Source: an uncultured Pseudomonadota bacterium
GTDB taxonomy: Bacteria; SAR324; NAC60-12
Length of the DNA stretch: 19,328 nt
Reading direction: 5' to 3'
Assembly: GCA_913052275.1 (NCBI GenBank)
Contig: CAJXDX010000011.1
Span: forward strand, 1 to 19,328
Shown: positions 6,393 to 13,789 of the stretch, one piece after another
How the letters are laid out: each line of letters starts with the position of its first letter
How positions within the stretch are numbered: the stretch's first letter is position 1
Notes under the pieces: generated by a model
What the model saw: the letters and a program-made list of their open reading frames with translations, nothing else
Databases searched by the model: none
Told to the model about the DNA's origin: nothing
Translations under genes and position numbers: made by a program

Positions 6393-9173
6393 ATGTCAGT
6401 CCCTCAAGCTGAAACTCCCATGATGCGTCAATTTAATGCAATTAAACGGGAACATCCGGATAAGCTCCTTTTCTACCGCATGGGCGACTTTTATGAAATG
6501 TTTGGGGATGACGCAATAGTGGGCGCAGAAATATTACAAATTGCGCTGACTTCACGTGACAAAAAAAAGAAAAACTCGTTACCCATGTGCGGTGTGCCGT
6601 ATAAGGCATACGAGCAGTATTTAAATAAGTTAACGGCCGCAGGTTACAAGGTGGCAATTTGCGAACAGCTGGAAGATCCTGCAAAAGCAAAGGGACTTGT
6701 GACCAGGGATGTAGTAAGAGTTGTTACTCCTGGCACTACGGTTTCACCACAATTGATTGATCCTGACCGGAACCATTATTTGTTGTCAATAAATGTTGTC
6801 TTACGTTCGAAATGTATAGGCATCGCCTTTGCCGATCTTTCTACAGGAGAGTTTGAGGTGGTAGAATTTCATTTGGATGAATCTCATCGTTTCTACGACT
6901 TTCTGGCTCAACTTTCACCCCAGGAAGTGATATTGACGCAAAGCAGATCAGAAGCCGAATCCATTTTTCTGGAAGAACTTGTTCGACGCATGGCCCAATT
7001 GCTGGATAAGGAAAATGCCTCTGAATTAAAGTCTGCAACATTTCCGGAACACAGGTCGGGACTTCCGAGTGAACATGTGTTTCCTTCCACTGGCCGTTTT
7101 AATTTCATTGATCCATATCATTTTGATTCGGCTGCAACGCAGAGAAGTTTGAAAAAACATTTTCAAACCCTGAATCTTTCCGGATTTGGGATTGATGATT
7201 TGCCGTATGGGATTTCCGCGGCCGGGGCATTATTGCGTTATCTGGAAGAAACTCAAAAATGTGATTTGAGCCACTTAACTTCCTTGAGAAGACATGCATT
7301 TGAAAAAACTATGCTTCTGGACGAGGCCACAGTCGCAAATTTGGAATTGTTTGAAAGTCAGTCCGGAGTCAGAAAACACACACTTTTTCATATTCTCAAT
7401 CACACCTGTACACCCATGGGCGCGAGACTTTTCAGGCAGTGGCTTCGTCAGCCGTTGTTGGATGCAGGAGAAATTAATCAGCGGTATGACAGTGTTGAAG
7501 AATTTAGAAATAATTTTATGCTCTGTGAAAAATTTCGCCAAAGTCTTGAATTCATTCAGGATCTGCCGCGAATAATGGGGCGCATAACTTTACCTGTAGC
7601 CGGTGTAAATGATCTTATTGCACTGCGTGAATCGCTGGAACCGTTGCAGATACTGCCATTATATCTTTCTGAACTGAATTCTCCTTTGCTTAAGGAAATT
7701 GCCGAAAAATTCGATCCTTTGACTGATTTACTGGATTTGCTGAATCAGCAGCTGAAGGAAGTTCCTTCTTTAAAACTGACAGAAGGTGGTTATATCGCGG
7801 ACGGAGTTTCAGAAGAATTGGATCAGCTTCGTGATATTTCCAGAAATTCCAAAGAATATCTTAACCAAATGCTTCAGCGTGAGCGGGAACTTACTGGAAT
7901 TACTTCATTAAAAATCAGTTACAACAAAGTATTTGGATACTTCCTTGAAGTCAGTAATGCACATAAATCTTCTGTCCCGGAAAATTACATTCGCAAACAA
8001 ACTTTAGTCAATGCCGAACGTTACATTACAGCCGACCTGAAAGAGTTTGAGGAAAAAATTCTTACTGCGGAAGAACGGATAGGTGAGCTGGAATATGAAC
8101 TTTTCCAGCAACTGAAAGTTGAGCTTAACTCGAACACATTGCGTGTTCAGAAAACCGCCCAGGATATTGCGGTAGCGGACACACTGGCAGGATTAGCACA
8201 TGTTGCCGAACATAATCACTATACTCGGCCAAGCCTGCGATCACTGGAGGCCCCAAGGAAATTGTTTCTCAGGGAATGTCGTCATCCTGTAATTGAGCGG
8301 ATTGATTTGGGCGAAGAATTTGTGCCTAATGATTTGGATTTGCAGGATACAAAGTGCAGAATCATGCTGATAACCGGGCCTAACATGGCTGGAAAGTCCA
8401 CATACATGAGGCAAGTAGCACTGAATATTCTCATGGCACAATGCGGTTGTTTTGTGGCAGCTTCCAAATCAGAGTTATCTGTGGTGGATCGAATTTTTAC
8501 ACGTGTTGGTGCATCTGATAATCTTACACTTGGTCAAAGCACATTTATGCTGGAAATGAACGAAGCAGCTGCAATTTTAAACAATGCTACTGACCGGAGT
8601 CTAATAATTCTGGATGAAATTGGGCGAGGCACAAGTACCTTCGATGGAATAAGCATTGCCTGGGCTATTGTTGAGTTTTTACACAAATTGAATGCCCTCA
8701 CACTTTGTGCGACACATTACCATGAATTGACCGCACTTGCTCAGGAACTTAAAGGGATTGAAAATTTCAGTGTGCGTGTTGAGGAAGAAGGAGAGCAAAT
8801 TGTATTTTTGCGCAAAATTGTGTCCGGAGAATCAGATAAAAGTTATGGTGTGCAAGTAGCAAGGCTGGCAGGATTGCCAAAAAGTGTGGTCAAACGCGCG
8901 CTTGATGTGATGGAACAGCTGGAAGAGACATCAATGGTCCGCCATTTGCCTGTACATAAAGATAAGACAGAAAAAAAACAGGATTTGTCTGCTGAAATAA
9001 GGGAAAAACCAGTCAGTGCTCGATATGATTCCGGAGATGCAGATCCCCAGTTGTCAATGTTTCCGGAAGAATCACTTTTTCTTGATGAGTTACGTAATCT
9101 GAATTTAAATGAAATGACTCCCTTGCAGGCACTGAATTATCTTCATGAATTAACCGACAGGTTAAGAAAATAA
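6393..9173 (+). CDS. mutS: DNA mismatch repair protein MutS
   Basis: 926 residues, somewhat longer than the E. coli protein (853). It recognises mismatches and small loops and starts methyl-directed or nick-directed repair with MutL. The mismatch-contacting F33-x-E35 is in GDFYEMF. The Walker A loop GPNMAGKST is at 662-670, the Walker B pair D741-E742 opens DEIGRGTST, and a histidine-rich ATCATHYHEL-type segment follows. GESDKSYGVQVARLAGLP marks the end of the ATPase domain. The C-terminal QLSMF (886-890) fits a beta-clamp binding motif, and the end matches the MutS C-terminal helical segment (MTPLQALNYLHEL). It therefore belongs to the true MutS1 repair type rather than MutS2. It lies in the plus-strand run trpB to FtsK-4TM. 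A weak TAGG precedes the ATG. Confidence 0.98.
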   Translation: MSVPQAETPMMRQFNAIKREHPDKLLFYRMGDFYEMFGDDAIVGAEILQIALTSRDKKKKNSLPMCGVPYKAYEQYLNKLTAAGYKVAICEQLEDPAKAKGLVTRDVVRVVTPGTTVSPQLIDPDRNHYLLSINVVLRSKCIGIAFADLSTGEFEVVEFHLDESHRFYDFLAQLSPQEVILTQSRSEAESIFLEELVRRMAQLLDKENASELKSATFPEHRSGLPSEHVFPSTGRFNFIDPYHFDSAATQRSLKKHFQTLNLSGFGIDDLPYGISAAGALLRYLEETQKCDLSHLTSLRRHAFEKTMLLDEATVANLELFESQSGVRKHTLFHILNHTCTPMGARLFRQWLRQPLLDAGEINQRYDSVEEFRNNFMLCEKFRQSLEFIQDLPRIMGRITLPVAGVNDLIALRESLEPLQILPLYLSELNSPLLKEIAEKFDPLTDLLDLLNQQLKEVPSLKLTEGGYIADGVSEELDQLRDISRNSKEYLNQMLQRERELTGITSLKISYNKVFGYFLEVSNAHKSSVPENYIRKQTLVNAERYITADLKEFEEKILTAEERIGELEYELFQQLKVELNSNTLRVQKTAQDIAVADTLAGLAHVAEHNHYTRPSLRSLEAPRKLFLRECRHPVIERIDLGEEFVPNDLDLQDTKCRIMLITGPNMAGKSTYMRQVALNILMAQCGCFVAASKSELSVVDRIFTRVGASDNLTLGQSTFMLEMNEAAAILNNATDRSLIILDEIGRGTSTFDGISIAWAIVEFLHKLNALTLCATHYHELTALAQELKGIENFSVRVEEEGEQIVFLRKIVSGESDKSYGVQVARLAGLPKSVVKRALDVMEQLEETSMVRHLPVHKDKTEKKQDLSAEIREKPVSARYDSGDADPQLSMFPEESLFLDELRNLNLNEMTPLQALNYLHELTDRLRK

Positions 9174-9190
9174 TGCATGTGAATCATGCA
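9174..9190 (+). other. Small hairpin directly after the mutS stop
   Basis: TGCATG (9174-9179), a five-base loop and CATGCA (9185-9190) form a 6-bp perfect stem directly after the TAA of mutS. No U-tract follows (GGAAAAATTG), so it is not a standard intrinsic terminator. It could stabilise the mRNA end or act as a weak processing site between mutS and coaD. Confidence 0.3.
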
Positions 9191-9225
9191 GGAAAAATTG
9201 TAAACCTTTAGCGTATTCCTGAAAA

Positions 9226-9723
9226 ATGCGAATTGCAGTATATCCGACTAGTGCAAATCCACCAACTTATGGTCATGCGGATATTTTAGTAAGAACTGCC
9301 AAGCAGTTTGATCATGTTTATTGGTCTGCAGCAATGAATACTGAAAAACAGTATATCTTTGATGCAGAAGTACGCAAGCGTATGATGAATGAATACGTGC
9401 AGCACTATGATCTGAAAAATGTTACCGTTGAATCCTTTACTGGATCAACGATTCGTTACGTGCAGGAACGGAACGCAAAAACAATCGTAAAGGGTTTACG
9501 CAGTTTGGAGGATTTCCAGGGCGAATTTCAGCAAGCTGTAGGCAATAAAGGCATTGATCCTGAAATTGAAACCTTTTGCCTGTTTGGAAAACCGGACCTT
9601 TTTGCGATAAATTCAACTCTTGTTCGCGAACTGGCATATCTGGGAGAATCAATCGAAGCCTATGTTTTGCCTTCCGTGGCAGAAATAGTGAAGAATATTA
9701 TCCAAAATAGTTCCAACTCATAA
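9226..9723 (+). CDS. coaD: Phosphopantetheine adenylyltransferase (divergent)
   Basis: 165 residues, normal for CoaD. It transfers AMP from ATP to 4'-phosphopantetheine, giving dephospho-CoA, the fourth step of CoA synthesis. The nucleotidyltransferase TxGH motif is T14-Y-G-H17. VKGLRS (88-93), DFQGEFQQAVGNKG and DPEIETFCLF correspond to the family's V(R)GLR and PEIET regions. INSTLVRE (128-135) is the ISSxxVR motif. The usual YPGTFDPxTxGH is here YPTSANPPTYGH, which loses the GTFDP signature and looks somewhat like the NadD-type NPPxxGH. The rest of the protein still matches CoaD much better than NadD, so the call stands with some caution. It lies 52 bases after mutS and 19 before the next gene. 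Confidence 0.85.
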   Translation: MRIAVYPTSANPPTYGHADILVRTAKQFDHVYWSAAMNTEKQYIFDAEVRKRMMNEYVQHYDLKNVTVESFTGSTIRYVQERNAKTIVKGLRSLEDFQGEFQQAVGNKGIDPEIETFCLFGKPDLFAINSTLVRELAYLGESIEAYVLPSVAEIVKNIIQNSSNS

Positions 9724-9742
9724 TCCACTACAGTCAGTAAAA

Positions 9743-10396
9743 ATGGGTTTTAACAAGCTGCGCATAGATTATCTGTTTTTCGGAGGAACAGGTTTTTTTT
9801 TGATGATGTCAGTTTGTACTGCTGATTTTCAAGATCCTACCGTTTTTAATCAGCTGTATCCCTCTAATGGAATAAGCAACTGGACCGGCTTGATAGGTGC
9901 AATAATCGGCGGATCATTGCTGGAAGTATTCGGACCGTCTGCTTTGCTTCTTGCATGGCTTTTTATAAGGATCAATTTGCATCATCCTCGCAGAATATCA
10001 AGATTTTCCGGTACGTATTATGCGTTTGTACTTGTGTTTCTGCTTTCGATTGTTCATGAAATTGTTTTAAGAAATCATTTTTTAGATGCAGCTGATTTAA
10101 ATTATTTTTGGCAAAATGGTTATGCCGGCAAATTGGCATTAGGCTGGATTGAATCGACTGCATATCCGGTCTTATATTTAGCCGGTGTAATTGGAATGTT
10201 CATTTTGTCTGTTTTGCGCATGTTTCATGTTCTTTCTCCACTGCCTTTCATTTCAGGATTCTTTTCCATATTGTATAATCTACTTTCCTTTATAGCTGGT
10301 AAAATCAGCCGTCCTCACACCGTAGACTTTCCTCCCTCCAGGCAATTAACTGATTTTAATCGTAATTTGCGCATTGAAGAATACCCTGCTTCTTAA
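9743..10396 (+). CDS. Stand-alone FtsK N-terminal membrane domain (FtsK_4TM-like)
   Basis: 217 residues, strongly hydrophobic. Membrane segments are seen near 10-27, 48-77, 92-109, 139-161 and possibly 166-187. The stretch NWTGLIGAIIGGSLLEVFG (46-64) followed by a basic loop, and NGYAGKLALGWIE (125-137), match the FtsK N-terminal anchor pattern (NxxGxxGAxxAdxLxxxFG, then GGxxGxxL). In FtsK this domain anchors the DNA translocase at the division septum. Here the reading frame stops after a short polar tail, and no linker or Walker/gamma motor sequence follows in any frame before the selW-like gene. It is therefore a split-off anchor, or an unrelated membrane protein with a similar pattern. It may act with a motor encoded elsewhere; that part is inference. 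The gap to coaD is 19 bases. Confidence 0.7.
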   Translation: MGFNKLRIDYLFFGGTGFFLMMSVCTADFQDPTVFNQLYPSNGISNWTGLIGAIIGGSLLEVFGPSALLLAWLFIRINLHHPRRISRFSGTYYAFVLVFLLSIVHEIVLRNHFLDAADLNYFWQNGYAGKLALGWIESTAYPVLYLAGVIGMFILSVLRMFHVLSPLPFISGFFSILYNLLSFIAGKISRPHTVDFPPSRQLTDFNRNLRIEEYPAS

Positions 10397-10452
10397 AAAT
10401 AATTTTCGAGCAGGTAAAACAGTACTTAAAAATTAACCCGTACAGCAGAATC

Positions 10453-10481
10453 TTGATAATTTGACAGAATCAGGAAATACT
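10453..10481 (+). promoter_or_regulatory. Candidate promoter for the SelW-type gene
   Basis: TTGATA (10453-10458), a 17-base spacer and AATACT (10476-10481), matching the consensus 5/6 and 4/6. A second -35-like TTGACA lies at 10461-10466, but it has a poorer -10 partner. The start would be near 10488, giving a leader of about 68 bases. Confidence 0.35.
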
Positions 10482-10555
10482 CGAATTACTGCACAAATTT
10501 TTGAAAAATTAACTGTCTGAGAATAAATTGCAAATATTGAATTACTGAAAGAATT

Positions 10556-10783
10556 ATGAAGATAAAAATATTTTACTGTGTTGTCTGAAACTATGAACCA
10601 CGCGCAGCCGGTCTGGCAGCGGAATTAAAAAAGGCTTTTGGGGTAGACTCAGAACTTGTCTCTGGAAAAAGGGGGGATTTTGAAGTGGTAGTTGATGGGA
10701 AAAAAGTTTTTTCCAAGCAGAAGCTGTCCAGGTTCCCTGAGCCCGGGGAAGTTTCAAAAATCATCCGGAAAAGATTTTTTTAA
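10556..10783 (+). CDS. selW: SelW/Rdx-family selenoprotein with CxxU motif (in-frame TGA read as Sec)
   Basis: Reading from ATG 10556 to TAA 10781-10783, with the TGA at 10586-10588 as selenocysteine, gives 75 residues. It begins MKIKIFYCVVUNYEPRA, so C8-V-V-U11 is the CxxU redox motif of the SelW/SelT/SelH thioredoxin-like family. After the TGA the frame keeps clear family features: PRAAGLAAELKKAFG, GDFEVVVDGKKVFSK (40-54) and RFPEPGEV (59-66). Such conservation on both sides of a stop argues for recoding rather than decay. A SECIS-like hairpin begins 14 bases after the TGA. The family acts as small thiol/selenol redox proteins, probably in the cytoplasm, with partners unknown in bacteria. 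GAAAGA before the ATG is a weak ribosome site. An ordinary gene finder would break it at codon 11. Confidence 0.88.
10603..10621 (+). promoter_or_regulatory. Bacterial-type SECIS element (selenocysteine insertion hairpin)
   Basis: The pairs 10603-10605 with 10619-10621 (CGC/GCG) and 10607-10609 with 10615-10617 (GCC/GGC), with one A-A mismatch (10606/10618), enclose the five-base loop GGUCU (10610-10614). The loop lies 21 bases after the UGA, in the usual range for bacterial SECIS elements. The GGUC loop resembles the SelB-binding loop of E. coli fdhF. The hairpin lies inside the coding region, as is normal in bacteria. Confidence 0.75.
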
Positions 10784-10811
10784 AGAAGATACTCTCCTGG
10801 AAATGAAAAAC

Positions 10812-10829
10812 AGTTTTATTGATAAAACT
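10812..10829. repeat. Perfect AT-rich inverted repeat after selW
   Basis: AGTTTTAT-TG-ATAAAACT is an 18-base near-palindrome with 8-bp arms, 28 bases past the selW stop. It could be an operator or the remains of a weak terminator. There is no following U-tract. The rest of 10784-10954 shows no supported gene. Confidence 0.3.
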
Positions 10830-10924
10830 CACAATATCATGAGCGAAACTGTCACAAAATATTCTGTTTCAGTATTTTTACAGGGAATTTAATGGATTTG
10901 AGGTTGGACTGTTGTATTTAAATA

Positions 10925-10943
10925 ACCTGACCTCATTTCAGGT
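10925..10943 (-). terminator. Hairpin just downstream of rpsU
   Basis: ACCTGA (10925-10930) pairs with TCAGGT (10938-10943) around a seven-base loop, starting 11 bases past the rpsU stop on the minus strand. It is followed there by TATTTAAAT, only a weak U-run. It is placed at the end of the lptB-rpoN-pspA-rpsU run and may also face the end of selW. It is a weak terminator candidate. Confidence 0.35.
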
Positions 10944-10954
10944 GCAGGGAACTC

Positions 10955-11173
10955 TTAGAAATCGGCCTTGAGTGCGGCACGAATTTCCCGTTTCAGATCT
11001 TTATTGCGCTGTTTTGCTGCGGCTTCACGTTTAAGACGTTTTGCCAGAGATGGCTTACAGTGGAATTTTCGTTTTTTAATCTCCTTAAAAAGACCCTCCC
11101 GGATCAGAGTGCGCTTAAGCTGCATCATCGACCTTCCTACGTTGCCGTCGCGAACTTCAACTTTTATTGGCAT
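10955..11173 (-). CDS. rpsU: 30S ribosomal protein bS21
   Basis: 72 residues, highly basic, the normal size for bS21. It begins MPIKVEVRDGNVGRSMMQLKR with the typical REGLFKEIKKRKFHCKPS and ends in an Arg/Lys-rich helix. In the small subunit it sits near the anti-Shine-Dalgarno end of 16S rRNA and helps start translation on natural mRNAs. It is the last gene of the minus-strand run; the gap to pspA is 82 AT-rich bases, so it may have its own promoter. A weak CAGG lies before the ATG. Confidence 0.95.
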   Translation of the reverse strand: MPIKVEVRDGNVGRSMMQLKRTLIREGLFKEIKKRKFHCKPSLAKRLKREAAAKQRNKDLKREIRAALKADF

Positions 11174-11255
11174 GAAAAACCTGTTTATGTAAAAAAAATT
11201 TTTCTAAAACCATTAGCATCTCATTAAATATTAATAATTGCAATTCTTTACGTTA

Positions 11256-11957
11256 TTATTCAGTTTTTTCTTCCGGAACAGGAAGAGCGGCCCTTTTTTT
11301 CAGTTCAAGCAATTCCATTTCCATATCAGGAGATTCATGCTCCAACTCCTTAAATTTTTTTTCTAAGCTTTCCTGATCAGATTCCATGCTGATTTCCTGG
11401 TAAGCTTCTGCCCTTGCCTGCAGGTTTTCCACCTTTTCTTCTGCACGTTCAATTGTGTCCATGATGCCGGATGTATCTCCAAGGCCTTCAATAGTTTTAT
11501 AAATATTTTCCTGAGCTTCAGCCTGTTTTTGCTTTACGGATAGAAGTCCCTGCTTGCGTTTGATTTCATCAATTTTGTCTTCCATTGTCTGATAGCTCTC
11601 CTTGAGAGAATCAGCGTTGTTTCGATGCATTTCCAGTTGTTTTTCAAAATCCAGGGCCCTTCGAAGATGTTCATTTTTACGCGTGAGCGCCTCCTTGGCT
11701 AAATCATCTTTTTCATTTTGTACAGCAAGAATTGCCTTCTGCTCCCATTTTTCCGCCTCCTGGTGTTCTTTTTCCGTGTCACGCTCCAAACGTTTCTGTA
11801 AAGCTAAAGCCTCAGTCATTTGCTCTTTTGCTTTTTTTTTCTGAGCCTCAAGATCAGAAATCATTTGTTTGATCATTTTTTCCGGATCTTCTGCTTTGTC
11901 AAGCAAATCGCTGGTAGTTGCGCGAAACAGGTTAAATATACGTGTCAGTATTCCCAT
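11256..11957 (-). CDS. pspA: PspA/IM30 (ESCRT-III-like) membrane-stress protein
   Basis: 233 residues, almost entirely charged coiled coil. The N-terminal amphipathic helix MGILTRIFNLFRATTSDLLD (1-20) binds membranes in this family, and DPEKMIKQMISDLEAQ (24-39) is the family signature. Long helices with heptad-like charge patterns run to about 190, followed by an acidic tail. PspA coats and repairs damaged inner membrane and, in enterobacteria, restrains the sigma54 activator PspF. Here it lies 21 bases downstream of rpoN, so sigma54 and PspA may be co-transcribed. No pspF, pspB or pspC is present and no -24/-12 sigma54 promoter is seen in the short gap. The start is supported by the conserved N-terminus, though no Shine-Dalgarno is visible. 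Confidence 0.92.
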   Translation of the reverse strand: MGILTRIFNLFRATTSDLLDKAEDPEKMIKQMISDLEAQKKKAKEQMTEALALQKRLERDTEKEHQEAEKWEQKAILAVQNEKDDLAKEALTRKNEHLRRALDFEKQLEMHRNNADSLKESYQTMEDKIDEIKRKQGLLSVKQKQAEAQENIYKTIEGLGDTSGIMDTIERAEEKVENLQARAEAYQEISMESDQESLEKKFKELEHESPDMEMELLELKKRAALPVPEEKTE

Positions 11958-11978
11958 ATCTGTTTTGGAATAATAGAT

Positions 11979-13673
11979 TTAGAAAAGTTGTTTTCGTTTA
12001 TTTGATGGTAAAATATTTAGTGCTTCCCTGTATTTTGCGACAGTTCTCCGTGCAACTTTAATTCCACTTTGACGCTCCAGAACGTCCGCAATCTGCAAGT
12101 CTGTGTAAGGGGATTTTAAATCTTCTTTCTGTACCATCTGCAGGATCATATCTTTGATTCGTTTAGATGAAACTGCTTCCCCTCTTGCCTGATCAATTCC
12201 GCTGGTGAAGAAATATTTCAATTCAAAAATTCCCTGGGGAGTATGCACATATTTGTTTGTAGTGATCCTGCTGACAGTTGACTCATGCACGTCTATATCT
12301 TCAGCAACATCCTTGAGCACAAGAGGACGCAAATAATGAATACCTTTATCAAAGAATTTTTTCTGGAAACGCAAAATGCTTTTTGTCACACGGTAGATAG
12401 TTTTTTGTCTCTGCTCAATACTTTTCAGCAGCCATTGACCTGCCTTCACCTTCTCCATTATATAGTCTTTTGTAAGACTGCCGTCATCTTCCAGAGAATT
12501 GCTCAAATCCTTGTAATAATTGCTGATGCGAAGACGTGGCATTCCCGTGGAATTCAGTGCCACCTTGTATTCATTGTCCTTCTGGTAAATATAGACATCA
12601 GGAATTATGTAATGATGAAAGGGATTTGAAATGAATTCCCTGCCGGGTTTAGGCTCAAGTGACATAATCAGGCGATATGAATCAATAACCTGTTCAATAT
12701 CCTGCTTTTGTCTGCGTGCAATTTTTTTGAGATCTTTCGATTCCAGAAACTGCATATCATGCTTTACAATGCGGGAACTTAAGCTGTCGCTCTCTCCCAG
12801 CATTTCCAGCTGAATTAAAAGGGATTCCTGTAAGCTTCTTGCACCAACTCCATTAGGATTAAACTGCTGGATTTTATTCAATACTGATTCTACGAATGCA
12901 CACGCAGCAGGCAAAATTTCAGGTTTTGCAGTTTTTTCCTCTTTCAGCTTGCCGTCTTCATTTAAATTAGACTCATTCTCCTGGGAGTTTTTTTTCTTAT
13001 GCGTGGTTTTGCCTGACTGAAACTTAAGGTCACACAAATCTGCATCAACTTCAGGAAGTTCAGGAAGTTCTCCTTTTTTATGTTTTTTAATGATCCTGCT
13101 GTACAAATCCTGCTGTGATTCCAGCAGTTCGCGAATACTGGTTACCAGGAATCCGTCATCATCAATATTTCCGATCAGGTAAGCACCAGCCTCATATTCG
13201 AGGGGGGTAAGTTTCTGCATATCTAACTGCCACATCAAGTGATCTGCCAGGGATTCGGTTTGTGCGGCTGTTATGTCAATTGAGGGGCTTTCTTCGTCAT
13301 CAGTGTTTATGTGGTAACGGCGCTCCTGGTATCCTCCGAATTGCTCTATTTGTTCAATATATTGCTGCCAGTCAATTTCGTCCTGCACTGAATTCTCCTG
13401 CTCATTTTCACGAGCAGTCTCGAATTCCTCTGTATCCGTGACCACTTCAGGTGTTTCCTCAGTCTCGGAAGATTCCTGCGATTCTTCAGTTTTACTGGGG
13501 AAAGTATCCATGTCCATACCTTCCTCAAGAACAGGATTTTCAATTAAAGTCTGTTCGATTAATTCCTCCAGTTCTGCACGTGACAGTTGAAGGAGTTTTA
13601 TGGCCTGCTGCAGCTGCGGAGTCATAATGAGCTGTTGGCTCATCTTCATCTGCATTTTCATCTGCATTGCCAT
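11979..13673 (-). CDS. rpoN: RNA polymerase sigma-54 factor with a large charged insertion
   Basis: 564 residues, longer than usual (about 480). Region I is present: QQLIMTPQLQQAIKLLQLS (13-31), the part that contacts activators. An acidic region II spans about 51-110. GNIDDDGFL (168-176) opens the core-binding region, but before the usual FNPNGVGARSLQESLLIQLE (271-290) there is an extra charged, Lys/Glu/Ser-rich segment at about 190-255. The HTH (VAEDIDVHESTVSRITTNKYV, in part) and the RpoN box ARRTVAKYRE (541-550), which reads the -24 element, are intact. The protein therefore looks functional. GAGG lies 5 bases before the ATG, one of the best ribosome sites here. Several early Met codons (1, 3, 5, 7, 9, 11) leave the exact start open. 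It lies between lptB and pspA. Confidence 0.97.
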   Translation of the reverse strand: MAMQMKMQMKMSQQLIMTPQLQQAIKLLQLSRAELEELIEQTLIENPVLEEGMDMDTFPSKTEESQESSETEETPEVVTDTEEFETARENEQENSVQDEIDWQQYIEQIEQFGGYQERRYHINTDDEESPSIDITAAQTESLADHLMWQLDMQKLTPLEYEAGAYLIGNIDDDGFLVTSIRELLESQQDLYSRIIKKHKKGELPELPEVDADLCDLKFQSGKTTHKKKNSQENESNLNEDGKLKEEKTAKPEILPAACAFVESVLNKIQQFNPNGVGARSLQESLLIQLEMLGESDSLSSRIVKHDMQFLESKDLKKIARRQKQDIEQVIDSYRLIMSLEPKPGREFISNPFHHYIIPDVYIYQKDNEYKVALNSTGMPRLRISNYYKDLSNSLEDDGSLTKDYIMEKVKAGQWLLKSIEQRQKTIYRVTKSILRFQKKFFDKGIHYLRPLVLKDVAEDIDVHESTVSRITTNKYVHTPQGIFELKYFFTSGIDQARGEAVSSKRIKDMILQMVQKEDLKSPYTDLQIADVLERQSGIKVARRTVAKYREALNILPSNKRKQLF

Positions 13674-13789
13674 AAATCCTCTTTATCTCGGTTGAATGTT
13701 TTCAGGTGATTATTTATACAGTATGCTTAAAACACATGGAATCAACATGCCTGCTACTAGTTTTGCTCCAAGTTGATAAAAAGTCAAAC

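Noticed and set aside
10556..10783. A selW pseudogene broken by a stop codon
   Set aside because: The only stop falls exactly at the catalytic U/C position, the rest of the frame is conserved, and a SECIS-like hairpin follows.
10692..10892. Plus-strand frame of 66 codons overlapping the end of the selenoprotein gene
   Set aside because: Out of frame with the SelW-like gene and without any recognisable feature; a shadow.
13713..13741. Minus-strand TATAAA (13718-13713) as a promoter for rpoN
   Set aside because: The -10 is good, but no acceptable -35 is found at the correct spacing; too weak to list.
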